Notes: generated from the sequence alone by a model not told the origin. A stretch of DNA of 64,000 nucleotides from Oxyruncus cristatus (GCA_013399855.1 VXAY01002919.1:1632093-1696092), one strand, 5' to 3'. Counted from the stretch's first letter, positions 1 to 12,352 are shown. Numbers and translations: made by a program.

Positions 1-3000
1 CCTGCAAGGGCCACCCCAGGGCTCCAGAGCCCCCTCAAAGAACTGATAACACACAGATAATGCCCGTTCACCCCAGAGAGTATTTTATTTTTTGCCATTA
101 TTTTTGTCGGCCTCCTTGGACAAATCACCCCGTGGTTACGTGCAACACTTTCACGGCAGCTTTCACTGTCGAATTGCAGTTTATTTATAACAAACATAAC
201 CTTCCAGCTGCCTCTGCAAGGTGAATAAATCCCATCAGGCTCTGCTGCTGCTGCAGCCCAGGATGTGCAGAATGGGAATTTGAGGTGAGCTGCCCAGATG
301 TGCTCGGGAATGACACGACCAGCACAGAGAGAGCTCTGTTTCTCCTGATATTTAAACCTTCATTACTCAGAAAACTTGTCTTTCCAGGTTCAAAAAGGCT
401 TAGGTTTAATATATACCTGTCATGGCTCGCTTGGCTTGAGTTGGATCCGCAAGAAAAACAACGAAACAGGGCAATAAGTTTGTGTTTCTCAGTGTTTCAA
501 CCCATCCTACAACAGAAACCCTGCAAGAAGAGAGCCAGACCTAACGGGATTACACAGGTTACTGTTTTTAAAGCCAGCTACATTGAGGGAGAACAGAAAG
601 AAAAGCCCATTACTGGGTGATAAATAAAATAGAACTCATTTTCCAATGTATTCTGTAAATCGAAACGCTGGGAAAGAACCTCCAAGGCTGTATTAAAGCC
701 GAGAAAAAACTTTAACACGAAATCAATGTTAAAGGCCATCTCGGCATCCTTTTATCTACCCGAAGTTGTAAACACACCGCTGCATTCCCGAAGCACAGAA
801 TCCATTTACACTTTGCATGCTTGAAAAGGGGTCTAAATGCATCTTGAAAACCGCAGACTTTTAACCGCGTGTTTTCTGCCGCTTAATACGACGAGGCTTA
901 ATAAGATTTGCGGGGAGGCGCGGAGGGGCAAAGCCGAGCCCTAAAGACGAGCGCGCACATTTCGGGTGCCCAGCAGGCAGGCGAACCCAGCGGTGGGGAA
1001 GATGTGAGGCCGGGAGGGATCAAAGCGGGATGAGGGATGACCAGGGAAGCCGGGGAAATGCAGGAAGCACAGACTCAGCGCTCAGCTCCTCCCCGAGAGT
1101 TCTCCGAGCGATTAGCGGGCGATTTGTGGCAGCGGCAGAGAGTCAGTTTTCAAGCCCAGTTCGCAGAGGGACGATGTTTTTTGTGGATAACTTGAGTTCC
1201 GGAGCTACCCAGGTCGTTTTAGCTTTGGGTAGCACAACCAGACGGACAAACTCTGCAGGAAAAGGCGGCTTGGGCTGCACAAGTTGGGTCAGCGACACGG
1301 GGACAACCTCCCCGGAGCAGCTGGTCCGTACTCAGATCTCTCCATCCTGCTCTGGTCACTACTTAGCAGCACGTCAGCGCTTCTAGCTGAGAGGTACAAG
1401 TTTAAATTTCTGAACAGAGCAAGAGAAAACTCTGAAACCACACAGACACGAGCTTAGGAAGACGGGTCTGGAGACATCTGAGACTTGTAGCTGTTTGAAG
1501 TCATCTCTGTAACCAGCCATTCACCATCCATGGACTTATCCCTCACAATTACCCAGCGGGTTATGACTGACATCTGGTGTCCTGCAAAGGCCACAGATGC
1601 ACTGAACAGTGAGTTTGTGGTCTTAAAACCCTCCTTAAACTCTCTGCCCTCTTCCCAGCACTTAAACTCCCACAGCCTCTTTAAGCCGACGATGCTGAAG
1701 TGTAAACTTAGGGAATGTTTTTCCCTCTGCTTAAAATTAGAGAGGCAGACATCAAGCTTAGTTCAAAGTGGTGTACACACAGCAGAAAGCTGAGAGCTTA
1801 TCCACAAGTGGTCTAAGGCATGGCACAGACTCAAATGACTCAACACAACAGATGCTCTTTATACCTGTCTGACTTTCTGTACAACGTGTGCTTTGATCCA
1901 AAAGCTTTTATGGCAACACTTGAGCCAAAGATCACCGGGGAAAACAGAGTCCTGTTGGCTCCAGAAAGCCCTGGATGAGGCTGTCAGATGGAGGAACTGA
2001 GCATCGGGGTCTGGAGTCAGGAATGGAAAATGTGCGCACTCAAAATTAAAAATATGTCCCCTGTGCAGTAACCCTGATAACTTATGTTAATTCTCACCCT
2101 CAAAAATACCTTTTAGCACAGTTGGGAGCACAGGATCACCCCAGGAAACCCCTGCCCACGGCTCTGACCCCCTCTGGACATCACATGTTGCCAAGACAAC
2201 CCGCGAGGAAGGAGCCCTGCTCTGGCTGCATCAGTGGCCTGAGGGAAGGGGAAGGGGTCGAGCAGGCTGGGAGCAGATTTCCATGGAAAAATCAGGCAGT
2301 GTCTTAAGAGGGGGTGATGAAATCACCAAGGATGACATTTGTCCTTTGTCCCATTATTGCAGCATGCCAAATTCCCTGGTTCTGACACGAAGTTCTGAGC
2401 TGTGCAAATAAACCCAGAAAAACCTGGGATCCCTCCTGCAAACTGCCCTGCTGAGGAAAGAAACCCGTTGGGGCTTCTGCACCTTTGCTTTTAGTTCTCT
2501 TGAGCATTTCCTTCTCTCGCCCGGATCTCCAGCCCGGATCCAGCAGGTGTTTCCATGGCAACACCGTGTAAAGCCATCCTTCCCTCTGACATGGGAGAAA
2601 TGTTGAATGGCTGAAAAGAATTGGCTTGGGAAAACCTGGAACTTCAACTAAAAATAGGCGAGGCAATAATGGGAGGTGATGGTGGAAAGCTGCCCGGGGG
2701 CTTCAAACCCCTCTGGGGGTCCTGGTACAGCTGAAGGCAATTTGTTGTTTCTCTTTGATGAGAAGAAAGAAAGGTCTTTGTTTGCTTGTAAGATGTGGAG
2801 CAGCCCTGGCAGTGCTGTCCCTTCCTTCAAGCCCCCTCTGAGCAGGAATTCTCCTCATTCCATTGTATGAGGGACCCAGAGAGCCAGGAACGAGCAGCAG
2901 AGCCCCAGACTCTCCCCTAAGGAATGGCTTTGCTTGAAAGCCTATAACTCTTACAGTAAATCAGTGTAATTTGTGCTCTGATGTCCTGCACGGCTTTACA

Positions 3001-3748
3001 ACAAGTGACAAATCAATCATTATCCAAACATCCTTTGATAATCAGTGTGGTTCCATTAATTATGATAAATGCTTTCAGCAGCTGCAGTATGTGGACCTAA
3101 TGCATAATTGCTTGGGAATCATATTACCCTACTTTTCTCTTCACTTCATCAAGTACAAAGTCTCTCAAAAACTGCCACACTCCAGCAGCTGAAGGCAGAG
3201 TTTACACAATCCACTCTTGCAAGGGTTTAATTGGAGCAAAGGCAGAGTCCATTAGTATTACTGTTATTAAATATTAAGTAATATTCCTTGAAAAGGGCCC
3301 ATTACAGCTTTACAAATTACAAATACACGGGACGACTCTTATCAGTTTCCTGACCCAGGGGATTAATTGGAGCAGTTGTTGCACAGCAACACGGTGCAGG
3401 CGATCAGGACCTCACCTAATGAGCAGCACTGCATCCAATTGGAATTGCAAGGGAATTTAGCCCGGCAGAATGCAATTACTGGGTTCTGAACCCGACTGGA
3501 TCAAAACCTGGCTGCGTTCTTAAAAAAGAGCACCTGGAAGGAGCCGGGGCGGGGAGAAAGAGCCAGAGATGAGAAGGGATTGTAATTCCCACTGGTCTTA
3601 AAGACACGAGAGGGGAAGGGGCTGAGAGACCTCGAATCAGAGGGACAAATTCAACAACCGGATCACTGGATGCACCTTTCACATGATTAAACCTCAGGGG
3701 TTCGGGGCCACAGCACATCCCTTGGGAGCAAGAGTTCAAGCTGCCTTT
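1..3748. other. Unique intronic sequence with a small CpG-rich patch
   Basis: No CR1, LTR or coding similarity is recognised. About 860-1060 is locally rich in CpG (GCCGCTTAATACGACG, GGGGAGGCGCGGAGG, GACGAGCGCGCAC), unlike its surroundings, but is too short to call a CpG island with confidence. About 2950-3480 is AT-rich with several TAATTA- and ATAATTG-like cores, a composition often seen in conserved noncoding elements. Function is unproven. Confidence 0.4.
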
Positions 3749-4185
3749 GTAGGGAACGTTTTGGGTAAGAAATCTTTGTGAACTAGTTACTGACAGTCTA
3801 GGGAAAGTTGTGGAACTGGAGTGCACATAACAAGAGGCAGCTGCAAGATGGGTTTGAGAAAGTTCTGTAGCTGCAGGTCAGTAACATAACAAGACTGAGA
3901 CAAATAAGATGTTGTAGTTAGGTGTTAAGGAAGAGAATTTTAAAATAAAGATATACTGTCTATCCAGTAAGAATATAGTGTTAGGCGTGTGAACAGTTTT
4001 GTAACCAATCAAGTATTGGATGATCATGTGCATAACTGTATAAAAGACACGGGGCTAATAATAAAGTTGGAGCTTCCTTATCATCATACTGGTGAGTGTG
4101 TGAAGTCTCCCATCGTGGGCCTCGCATGTGAACCTTTATGCCTTTCCAGAAAGAACCCACGTTTCTGTCAACCCCCAGGAACTGT
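3749..4185 (+). mobile_element. Probable solo LTR of an avian endogenous retrovirus
   Basis: The segment has the organisation of an avian ERV LTR. A U3-like region begins near TGTAGGGAACG and is rich in ATAACAAGA-type motifs. A CCAATCA box follows at about 4004, then a TATAAAA box at 4039-4045 and an AATAAA polyadenylation signal at 4060-4065. A U5-like stretch comes after, with a GTGTGTGAAGTCTCCC segment. No gag, pol or env sequence flanks it, so it is read as a solo LTR left by recombination. I could not fix the ends or find a convincing target-site duplication, so both boundaries are approximate. Confidence 0.6.
4039..4065 (+). promoter_or_regulatory. LTR TATA box and polyadenylation signal
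   Basis: TATAAAA at 4039-4045 and AATAAA at 4060-4065 lie 14 bases apart, the compact promoter/R layout usual in retroviral LTRs. Whether either is active now is unknown. Confidence 0.5.
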
Positions 4186-6639
4186 TGTCAAAATAAGACA
4201 ACGTGAGTTTAGGAAAGGCCATAATTCTTCTGAATTCGTAGGGAGGTGGCCTTGGTGGCAGCTTTCCCCCTCGTTTGGGGTCTTTTTATTGTTTTGGGTT
4301 TTTTTTTCCCCAAGAGCAATGCTCATTTGTCACGGGAGTGACAGGATGCTGAACTGGATGGGGTTTTTGGAGCAACTGCTCACGAGAGTGCCTGTGCTTT
4401 TATTCCCTTTCATCCCAGTGATCTCAAGGAGTCAGACCTTGGGTTTTACATCCATCATCGGGGGGCTTTAAGGGAGTTTTCCGGGGGATTTGGCTAAAGC
4501 AGAACAGCTCCATTAAATTGTGTGGGGAACCAAAAGCACATGTTTCAGTGCTTCCTGCAACATCTGTGTTATTCCTGCAGTAACTCCTGCTGGGAAAAGT
4601 ATTTTAAGATCAGTTTTAGGATGGAAAAAAAAGGTATTTGGATAGACCAAAGCAGCACAGGGAGGGTGCAGGAGCAGCTCCTGGGTGTTCCAGCTGCCAC
4701 TCCTCATCTGGCAGGGACAGGGAAGCAAAGATGATGGAGCATCTTGGCAAGAGCCTCGAAATTTTAGCCCCATGGGAAACAAAAGGGGGAAAGAAAAAAT
4801 GTGCAGGAAGGTTTGAATGAAGGGCTCAGCTGAACTGCAGCCTGGCCTTCCCAAAAGGATCGGGATAATCGGGATACAGAGCCCAAACCAGCCAGGCCTG
4901 AGCAGGAAGCCTCAAGCCTCTGCCCTGGGAGGAAGGACAACAATTGTCACCAAAAAGCAATATTTAAACCATAAAAGACAAGCAGAAATTCTGCTTAAAG
5001 GACTCCTTAGAGTGGATTTCTCCCGCCCCTTTCCCAGAATTTGACTTTTTAAGACGGAATTTTCATAAAAACAATGAGGGCTGTATAAATTCCGAGTCTG
5101 AACATCCTGTTCCCAGTGCTCTACACTTCCAGACATCCCTTTTACGGGTAAAGGGATCCTTCTTATTGGCTGCACACAGAAAAAGGTTTACAGAGGGATT
5201 TAGAAAAATACTAAAATTTGTATTTTTAGGGGAAAAAAAAAAACCCCCACTACAGAATAAAGGAGACAGAGCAGACACAAACCTGAGGAGAGTCCTGAAG
5301 CACCTCCGTGAGGTTCTTTCTGTTGATTTTCACCACCTTATTCTTTGGGCTTCAACCAGAGCCTTTCCTTTTCTCATACACACGAGTTCTCCTGAGGAAT
5401 CTGTGTCCTCAGATCCTCAGGGATCCACCCTGGTGTGTCCCCACCTGTCCCCTTCCTGCTTTCAGGGATGGACATCGGCCCAGTTGCAAGAGCTGCATTG
5501 CTTTTTAGCAAAGAGGGGTTTAACCCTGCATTTTCATCAATTTTCCCTAAACCTTTCGGCATTTCATGATGGGAAAATAAACCCTCTTTTGTATTTGGTG
5601 TGGTTTTGGAGTCTAATTTAGAAATGGTTTGAGAAGAGCTTTTTTTTTCCCCTTCCTTTTTAGCCTTTGTATCAGTCATTTGATCTGATATATGATAAGC
5701 TCAGATGAGTTTAAACTGATTCATCCTATTTTGTAATGTTTAAATGTACTTTGCTGGAGCTCCATCATAATGTCACACACTTTTAAAATGAATAATTCAT
5801 CCTGCCCACCTTTTCTGAAATGCCAAAAGGATACTGAGCCTTCCCAGAGAGAAGCAAATACCTTTACTTAAAAAGTACACAGGGAAACAATATAATTTAA
5901 GAACAAATACCAAGCCCAGCCGCACCACTGCAGGTCTCAGTGCTGTGACCTCATGTGGGAGAACAAGCTGGAGCCCTGAAGGGAGGGAAAAGGTGCTTTT
6001 CCAGGGAAGGGTCAGCTCTGCATTAGGCACTGGTGGCTCTGGGCGCTCCAAGGGGAATCAGGAAATATCTGAAATATCTGAAAATCAGTGACAGGCACAG
6101 ATCAGACTCTTGGAGCAGGCGCCTGTCAAGGAGCTGTGTGAGAAAGGACATTGATGTTATCCCCATGCTGGCACTGTTTCAGGGAGAGCTTTGTCAGTTC
6201 TATATTTAGCTGCTGGATTAGGTACCTCACTAAGAGCCAGGTAGAGTTTTGTCAGTTCTGAGCCCAGCAGGGATCAGGTTAAGACTCTGGAACGAATGTG
6301 TGAGAACCCGCTGTTTGCCAACTGGAATAAGAAAAGTAACCCGGAGAACTTCAAATTACAGGCAGCAGAGCCTCCCCCAGCTGCAGAGCACCACGATTCC
6401 CTGTGGCCGTGGTGCAAGGGCCCACCCTGACCTGGTGAAACCAACCTCCCACCCAGCAGCACCCACCCCAGGGCGGGAGGTGGATGGTCCACAGGACGCT
6501 CGTCGCTCCCAGGAACAACGCTGAGCTCCCTGGGAACTGCAGGAGGAATTCCCCAGCCACAGGCATGGAGGAGGATGAAGGGAGCAGAAACCCCACTCCG
6601 GGTCTTTCGGGGAAAGAGGGTGTGCTGGGGAAGGGGCAC
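4186..6639. other. Unique intronic sequence
   Basis: No gene or classifiable repeat is seen. There is a T/C tract near 4298-4312, an A run followed by C near 5233-5248, and a T run at about 5640. A 9-base GAAATATCT unit is directly repeated near 6063-6080. Confidence 0.4.
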
Positions 6640-7069
6640 AAAGATGACTGGAGTGATGGAGAAGCTCTCCCGTGAGGAAAGGCTGGGAGAGTTGGGATTG
6701 CTCAGCCTGGAGAAGAGAAGGCTCTGGGGTGACATCAGAGCCCCCTCCAGTGCCTGAAGGGGCTCCAAGAGAGCTGGAGAGGGACTGGGGACAAGGGATG
6801 GAGGGACAGGACAAAGGAGAATGGCTTCACATGGACAGGAGCAGGGTTAGACGGGATATTGGGAAGGAATTCTTTCCCTGTGAGGGTTGGGAGGCCCTGG
6901 CACAGATTGCCCAGAGAAGCTGTGGCTGCCCCATCCCTGGAATTGTCCAAGGCCAGGTTGGACGGTGCTTGGAGCAACCTGGGCTGGTGGAAGGTGTCCC
7001 TGCCCATGGCAGGGGGTGGGATGAGATGAGCTTTGAGGTCCCTTCCAACCAAACTGTGATTCTTTGATA
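6640..7069 (+). mobile_element. CR1 LINE 3' fragment, about 430 bp
   Basis: It reads in CR1 sense through the conserved 3' landmarks: CTGGAGAAGAGAAGGCTC, GAGAGCTGGAGAGGGACT, GATATTGGGAAGGAATTC, AGAAGCTGTGGCTGCCCC, GGAAGGTGTCCCTGCCCATG and CCCTTCCAACC, ending in the TGATTCTTTGAT terminal repeat. It is 5'-truncated, as most CR1 copies are. Confidence 0.93.
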
Positions 7070-8781
7070 AGAAATGGGGCTCCCAAGCCCACAGTCCCTT
7101 GGATTACACATTTTGCCTTAATTCCAGAGCAGAAAGAAACATCTCACTCGTTCACCCCCGGCTGGAGTCACTGCAGGACTGACCCTGCTTTGCTCACAGC
7201 CCGGCAGGAACCGAGCAGGAATTTTCAGAAAATGTCCAATAAATCCCTTTGCCCCGGGGTAGCTCCGAGGGAAAGGCAGGAGGCTGCACTGCTGGCAGGG
7301 CAGAGGAGTGAGCAGGGCCATGTGCCAGCACTGCCTGGCCTCCGGCAGCCCCCTGTGCCTCGTCCCAGCATGTTTCCAGCCCGGCAGAGCCCCCCTCAAC
7401 GCCCATAAACCCATCGTTACCCAGCCCCGATATCCAAGGGCCTAAATCCTAATTTGTGTTTCGTAAATATTTGATGCAAAGGGTATTTTTTTACTGCATC
7501 GCAGAGAAGGCAGGAGATGAACTCTCCACTGGAGATACTAAAGGCATCTGAGCATTTGCAGCACCACTGGGTGTTATCACTCAGCACTTCAGGCTCTGCC
7601 AGCAAAGAGCAAGGCAAGGACAGGCCTGTATCACACGGCCTTGCTTTGGTGGAGACGAGGCTTTCAGCAAGCCCAGATCACCTCTCCAAACACCTCATGA
7701 GTCTGGAATAAATAAAAATTAGAGCAAACTAAAAAAAAAAGAAAACCTATAAAACTCAGTAGTCATTTTCCACCAAGAGCCCCGTACTGCTCATCAAACA
7801 TTGAAGAGCAGTCTGTGAATATCTGAAAAAATGACCTCATTGTCATTCTTCAAATCTTCCCTTCAAGCCTCAGAGCTCAGAGATTCTTGTAAAAGTACAT
7901 GAGATGAGTCTGGAGTCCTGTGGCCACAGGTTTGCGCTTCCAGCAGCGTTTTTTCACTCCTAACTCTCTTGTTTTACGTGGTTGAAATGCAGAGCCCCTG
8001 CACATTCACCCAGGCTCTTTCTAAAGTTCACCTGTGCAGGGAGAGGGAACAGTGAGATGAATGGTTTTAGTACCAGTTGCAAATCTCCCCGAGTTTTAAC
8101 TCTGGAAGATAAATAAACCAAAAAAAAAAAAAAGCATTGTGGACGTGCTGTGGACATTTCCCACTAATTGTCAGCACGCTTTGGGGCAGGACTAAGTGAG
8201 AAGTGTTTAGACCCCAGCTGAGGAATCTGTCAGTAATGCCTTGAAACGATTGAAATAAAATGACTTAACCTCCATCGGTCGTTAATTAATCTCAGAGGGT
8301 TGATTAGAGCACTCTGAACCCTGATGAGAAATTAAAGAGTGTGGCCTCCCCTAAAAACAGGGTAGGAAAAAACAGAGCCGTAAACCCAAAGCTGTGTCGT
8401 GATACTGGGCAGAGAGAGCTGGGGAGGGTGCAGAGGCACAGACAGAAAATGATGGTTACAGGGAGCTCTGGGCAGGGTCTCCCGAGGTAACTCCTGTGGG
8501 ATTGTGTTGTTTCTGACGTGGTCCCTGTGCCCTGTTCAGCTCCTGATGAACCTGAGCTCTGGTTTCACACTGCAGGGATGGAGGGGGGGTGAGGTGGTTG
8601 CTGAGGGTTCACAAGGTGAACACACCTGCCAAAAAATAGAGGGCATCTCCTGCCGGGTGTCCTTTCTGAACCCAGGGGCTTAAGTGAAGGCAAGTCTGGA
8701 AAACACCTTCCTCCAGAGCCCTCTGCCATGGGCAGAGCGTGTCTGTGCTGCACAGAGGAAATCAGGGGTTCCCAGCAGGGT
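7070..8781. other. Unique intronic sequence
   Basis: No gene or classifiable repeat is seen. Short A runs occur at about 7731-7740 and 8119-8133, and a G run (GGAGGGGGGGTG) at about 8580-8590. Confidence 0.4.
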
Positions 8782-8907
8782 TTGCATTGGAAAGGACCTC
8801 AAAGATCACCTCATCCCACCCCCACCCACACCTTCCATGAGCCCAGGTTGCTGCAAGACTCATCCAACCTGGCCTTGGACACTTCCAGGTTTTAACTGTC
8901 CACAGCC
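8782..8907 (-). mobile_element. CR1 LINE 3' fragment
   Basis: An antisense CR1 tail: GGAAAGGACCTCAAAGATCA, CACCTTCCA.GAGCCCAGGTTGCTGCAAG and CCAACCTGGCCTTGGACACT are recognisable. The terminal octamer repeat is lost and the copy is diverged. Confidence 0.85.
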
Positions 8908-9763
8908 CCTCTGCACAGCACCCTTCAGCAGCGGGGTCTTAGGTAAAGGATGGGAGGGAGAAACATCCATGCGAACAAGACCTTCGGTGCTCTGCATCCT
9001 GCTGCTGCAGGTGGCATGTCTGCTGCCAACCCTGCTCCAAGTGAGAAACGAGCCTGTCTCATCCCTCCCAGGGCCCAGACGCACCCTTGGGAGGGAAATT
9101 AAATCTCCTGCAGCTCCTTTGGGACACAGCCCTGCCTCCACAGCATCCTGTCGTCTCCAGGCTTGTCTGGCCCACTCAGGAGGAAGCACTGGGGACCTGA
9201 CTCCTGTCCAAAAGCAAAACCTGAAGACCATATGGTGTAGGTTTAAGCATTTGGCCTCTGTTTGAGCTTGGGAAGAGCAGAGAGCAACTGAGATTTGGAT
9301 GCCAGTGAAAGCCCCAGGTCCAGCCACAGAAAGTCCGTTCCTGCGGGATAAGACTTGTTTAATGTAACTAAATTACCCATCCACGGCTTCACACTGGTTG
9401 GAGGAGATTGTGTGTGATATTTATCTATAGATGTGTCTGTATGATTGGACAGTGTTCTCATAAAGACTAAGCAGCAGATCAATGGGGAGATGTCCCTTTC
9501 CTGGACAATCCACCCCTCCCAGACCAGGTCATTTATACCTGGATGTATCAGGAATGGATTCATTTTGGATGTCCTGCCAAGGGCTGGGCACCTCAACGCC
9601 CACTGGGAGAAGCAAGGCAGGATTCACTAGTAAACAAACAGAAGGTGGGCCATGGGAGATCAGGAATTCATTAACAGCTTTTAAGGCCAGAAGGGAAATT
9701 GTGATCACCCTGGGACTGGCTGTTCAGCAGCAAAAGGCCAAACACCCACGTACCTGTAGCTGT
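8908..9763. other. Unique intronic sequence
   Basis: Nothing recognisable. The overlapping open frames on both strands (up to about 190 codons) start partly inside the adjacent CR1 fragment and show no known domain. Confidence 0.4.
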
Positions 9764-9866
9764 GCCATAACCACAATGGGCTCATGACTAATTTGCTCAG
9801 GTTTGACAATCAGTCATGTTTTCTGTCAGGTTCAGCCCCCCCCCTTTTAACTGTTGTTATTTATTC
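9764..9866 (+). repeat. Local direct repeat, copy A
   Basis: About 103 bp from GCCATAACCACAATGGGCTC to a C run and GTTATTTATT. It matches 10036-10126 with an 11-12 base gap and roughly 85% identity by eye. The two copies flank the 164-bp repeat at 9874-10037. Confidence 0.8.
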
Positions 9867-9873
9867 TCCCTCA

Positions 9874-10037
9874 TATTCTCCCCAGAATAACCTGGGGGAG
9901 CATGAGGAAGTGGAGGCTCCACAGCTGCCCAGGTAACAAAAGCCAGCAGCAGCAGCATCCTCCCCTCACCTCGTGCCAAGCTCTGTAACGTTTTGTCTCC
10001 TCTGCTGTGACAGAACAGAGGTGCTCACCATGAAGGC
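9874..10037 (-). repeat. 164-bp unclassified repeat, copy 1
   Basis: It aligns without gaps to 14416-14579, with about 13 mismatches counted by eye (about 92% identity). On the minus strand an ATG opens a short frame with a leucine-rich hydrophobic stretch (MLLLLAFVTWAAV) like a secretory signal peptide. In this copy the frame soon stops beyond the repeat. It may be a piece of a retroviral env leader or of another repeat family. I do not recognise it. Confidence 0.75.
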
Positions 10038-10126
10038 CATAACTACAGTGGGCTCAGGACTAATTTGAAAATCAGTCATGTTTTCCATCAAGTTCAGCCC
10101 CCCCCTTTTTACTGTCATTATTTATT
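10036..10126 (+). repeat. Local direct repeat, copy B
   Basis: About 91 bp matching copy A at 9764-9866. Shared landmarks are GCCATAAC, GGGCTCA.GACTAATTTG, ATCAGTCATGTTTTC, the C run, and TTATTTATT. It begins at the end of the 164-bp repeat, which suggests tandem duplication of a roughly 270-bp unit with the second unit truncated. Confidence 0.8.
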
Positions 10127-11223
10127 GGGTGGCTTGATTTACTCCTTTTGTCCATCCCAGGCTGCCAGGGATGATTCCAATAGTTTCCAAGAAATACTCT
10201 CTGCTCCAAAAGCCTCCCTGGTCAAGAGGAGAGGATTTAAAAGTAGGAGTGACCCACTGTGCTGATGAAAAACAGGGGCACACAGGCTGACTCCTGAACC
10301 ACCCTCACCCCTGTTCCTGATTCAGCAAAGCAAATCAGCATTGATTTGAGCAGTGCTTACAGTAAAGCAGGTGCTTAAGTGCTTTCCTGGATGATGACTG
10401 GGACTCTGAGGGCCTTGATGGATCCAGCCCAGCATTTCCCCGTGGCTGTTAAGTCTCCTCTGTTACGTTTTGCTATAATTCTGTCACTTTATGAAGAATA
10501 TCAAGCTTTGTCTCTTACCAGCCATCTGCAAAAAAAAGCCCAATAAAACCCTCTGAGGATGCCTCACCACAGAAATCTTTCCCACCGTCCACGTTTTGGG
10601 CACCTTTGGCCTCACCCCCCCATAGCAAATGACCTTTCCTGCACCTCATGGCTACGGTCTGTTAACACCAAGTTTTACATTGCATTCATATTCCCCCTGA
10701 CGTGACTTAAAAGCTGAACCAAGACAAGGGCAAAAGGTCTAAAAAAAAAATCCAGTTATAGCTCCATTATGAACGATGATTCCACTTAAGTACTGGAAAG
10801 CACTATTCAAGAGAGGATAAAAGATACCCTCCATAGGAACACGTACATTCAGAAGAGGACACGCAGCTTTCATGGCTCACGGGAGGATTTACTACCTACG
10901 TTGCCTCTTATCGCTCCAGTTTAAACCTCAGCTGTTGCAAATGATTTCAAATTAAATTTCTGGGGTACAAACATGCAGAAGAGGAGCCCCAAAAGCGCCA
11001 AAGCAGGGCTTTGGCTGTCTGGAGCCTACGTGACCACAGGATCCTTGTGCCTCAGTAAAGGTTGTGAGTCATCCAGCTGCTGCTGAAGTAAGTTAATAAA
11101 AGGGAGAGGGCAAACATCCTGTTTTGTTCTTAATTCCTATCATTGACTAAGATGTAGCTTCATTAGCCAACCTTCCCTCCCTGTAGGACAGTCTATCCCC
11201 ACTTCCACATGTAAAACACTAGA
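10127..11223. other. Unique intronic sequence
   Basis: No gene or classifiable repeat is seen apart from short A runs near 10529 and 10741. Confidence 0.4.
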
Positions 11224-11535
11224 CAGAATCACAGAATATCCTGAGCTGGAAGGGACCCATGAGGATTGTCCAGTCCAGCTCCTGGCCCTGCACAGACACC
11301 CCAACGATTCCACCCTGTTCATAAGAGTGTTGTCAAACCCTCCTGGAGCTCTGGCAGCCTTGGGGCCGTGCCCACTGCCCTGGGGAGCCTGTTCAGTGCC
11401 CAACCACCCTCTGGGGGAAGAACCTTTTCCTGAGACCCAACCTGACCCTGCCCTGACACAGCTCCAGCCGTTCCCTGGGTGCTGTCCCTGCTCACACAGA
11501 GCAGAGCTCAGTGCCTGCCCCTCCACTTCCTCAGT
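11224..11535 (-). mobile_element. CR1 LINE fragment of a different subfamily
   Basis: An antisense CR1 tail starts CAGAATCACAGAATATCCTG and continues with GAGCTGGAAGGGACCCATGA, GAGTGTTGTCAAACCCTCCTG, GGGGAGCCTGTTCAGTGCCC, ACCACCCTCTGGGGGAAGAA and CAGTGCCTGCCCCTCC. The wording differs from most other copies here, so it belongs to a distinct CR1 subfamily. Confidence 0.9.
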
Positions 11536-12005
11536 GCCATTAAATACTGTTCTTTTTACTCAAAAGCCACGTCACAACATCACCACAAGAACTGCACCTC
11601 TGGTCCAGCTGGAAATGCCAAGGATGCAATGGGACAGAGAGGCTGAAGTACCCCCTCAGCTCAAGAGCTGGTGTCTTTCTTGCTCATAAGTGGTACCAAA
11701 ACCGTGTGTGGAGTGGAGTCAATTCTTGCTGAATCATTCCTAGGCCTTTTTCCTGCTTCTGAATTATCTTTAACCCGGCTGCTCTCCTGCCACATACATT
11801 AGCACACAGCATTTCTCAACCAAAACATAAAGCAGGCAAATCCTCATCTGTGAACTGCTGTCAGGCTCTTCCCTGGGAATATTCCTCTTGTCTGCAAGTC
11901 CGTGGCTGCAGGGGGATGTCTGGCACCCCCAGCTGCAGGGAACAGCTCTGCTTGCCGGGATTCTGAGTATCCACTTGCTTCCCAGCTGACTGCTGGCAGG
12001 TATTT
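11536..12005. other. Unique intronic sequence
   Basis: Nothing recognisable between two CR1 fragments. Confidence 0.4.
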
Positions 12006-12165
12006 CATAGAATCACAGGATAGTTTTGGGTGGAAGGGACCTGAAAGCTCATCCAGTTCCACCCCATGCCATGGGCAGGGACACCTTCCACTAGCCCAGG
12101 TTGCTCCAAGCCCTGTCCAACCTGGTCTTGGACACTTCCAGGGGTGGGGAGTCCACAATTTACAG
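12006..12165 (-). mobile_element. CR1 LINE 3' end
   Basis: Antisense CR1 with an intact start (ATAGAATCACAGGATAG), then GGAAGGGACCTGAAAGCTCA, GGGCAGGGACACCTTCCACT, AGCCCAGGTTGCTCCAAG and CTTGGACACTTCCAGGGGTG. It is truncated to about 160 bp. Confidence 0.92.
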
Positions 12166-12316
12166 AACTTACCTCAAACACTGCTCTCAGTACCTGGATG
12201 CAGGTGGAAGCACCTGGAAAGGTGTTGTAGTCAAGAAGAACATCTCAGCTGCCACTGCAGTGTGTCAAATGCTTCATCTGCTTCTCCTCCCACTGGCAAG
12301 CAGGGGGTGGGAGCCA

Positions 12317-12352
12317 GGACTGGGAACTGGGACTGGGAACTGGGGCTGGGGA
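12317..12352. repeat. Short minisatellite
   Basis: About three imperfect copies of a 12-13 base unit (GGACTGGGAACTG) in tandem. Confidence 0.75.

Noticed and set aside
3989..4471. 160-codon plus-strand open frame
   Set aside because: It starts inside the probable LTR (over its TATA and poly-A signals) and runs into T-rich intron; not a plausible protein.
8684..9327. Overlapping open frames of 155-193 codons on both strands
   Set aside because: Partly built on an antisense CR1 fragment; no family recognised and both strands equally open.
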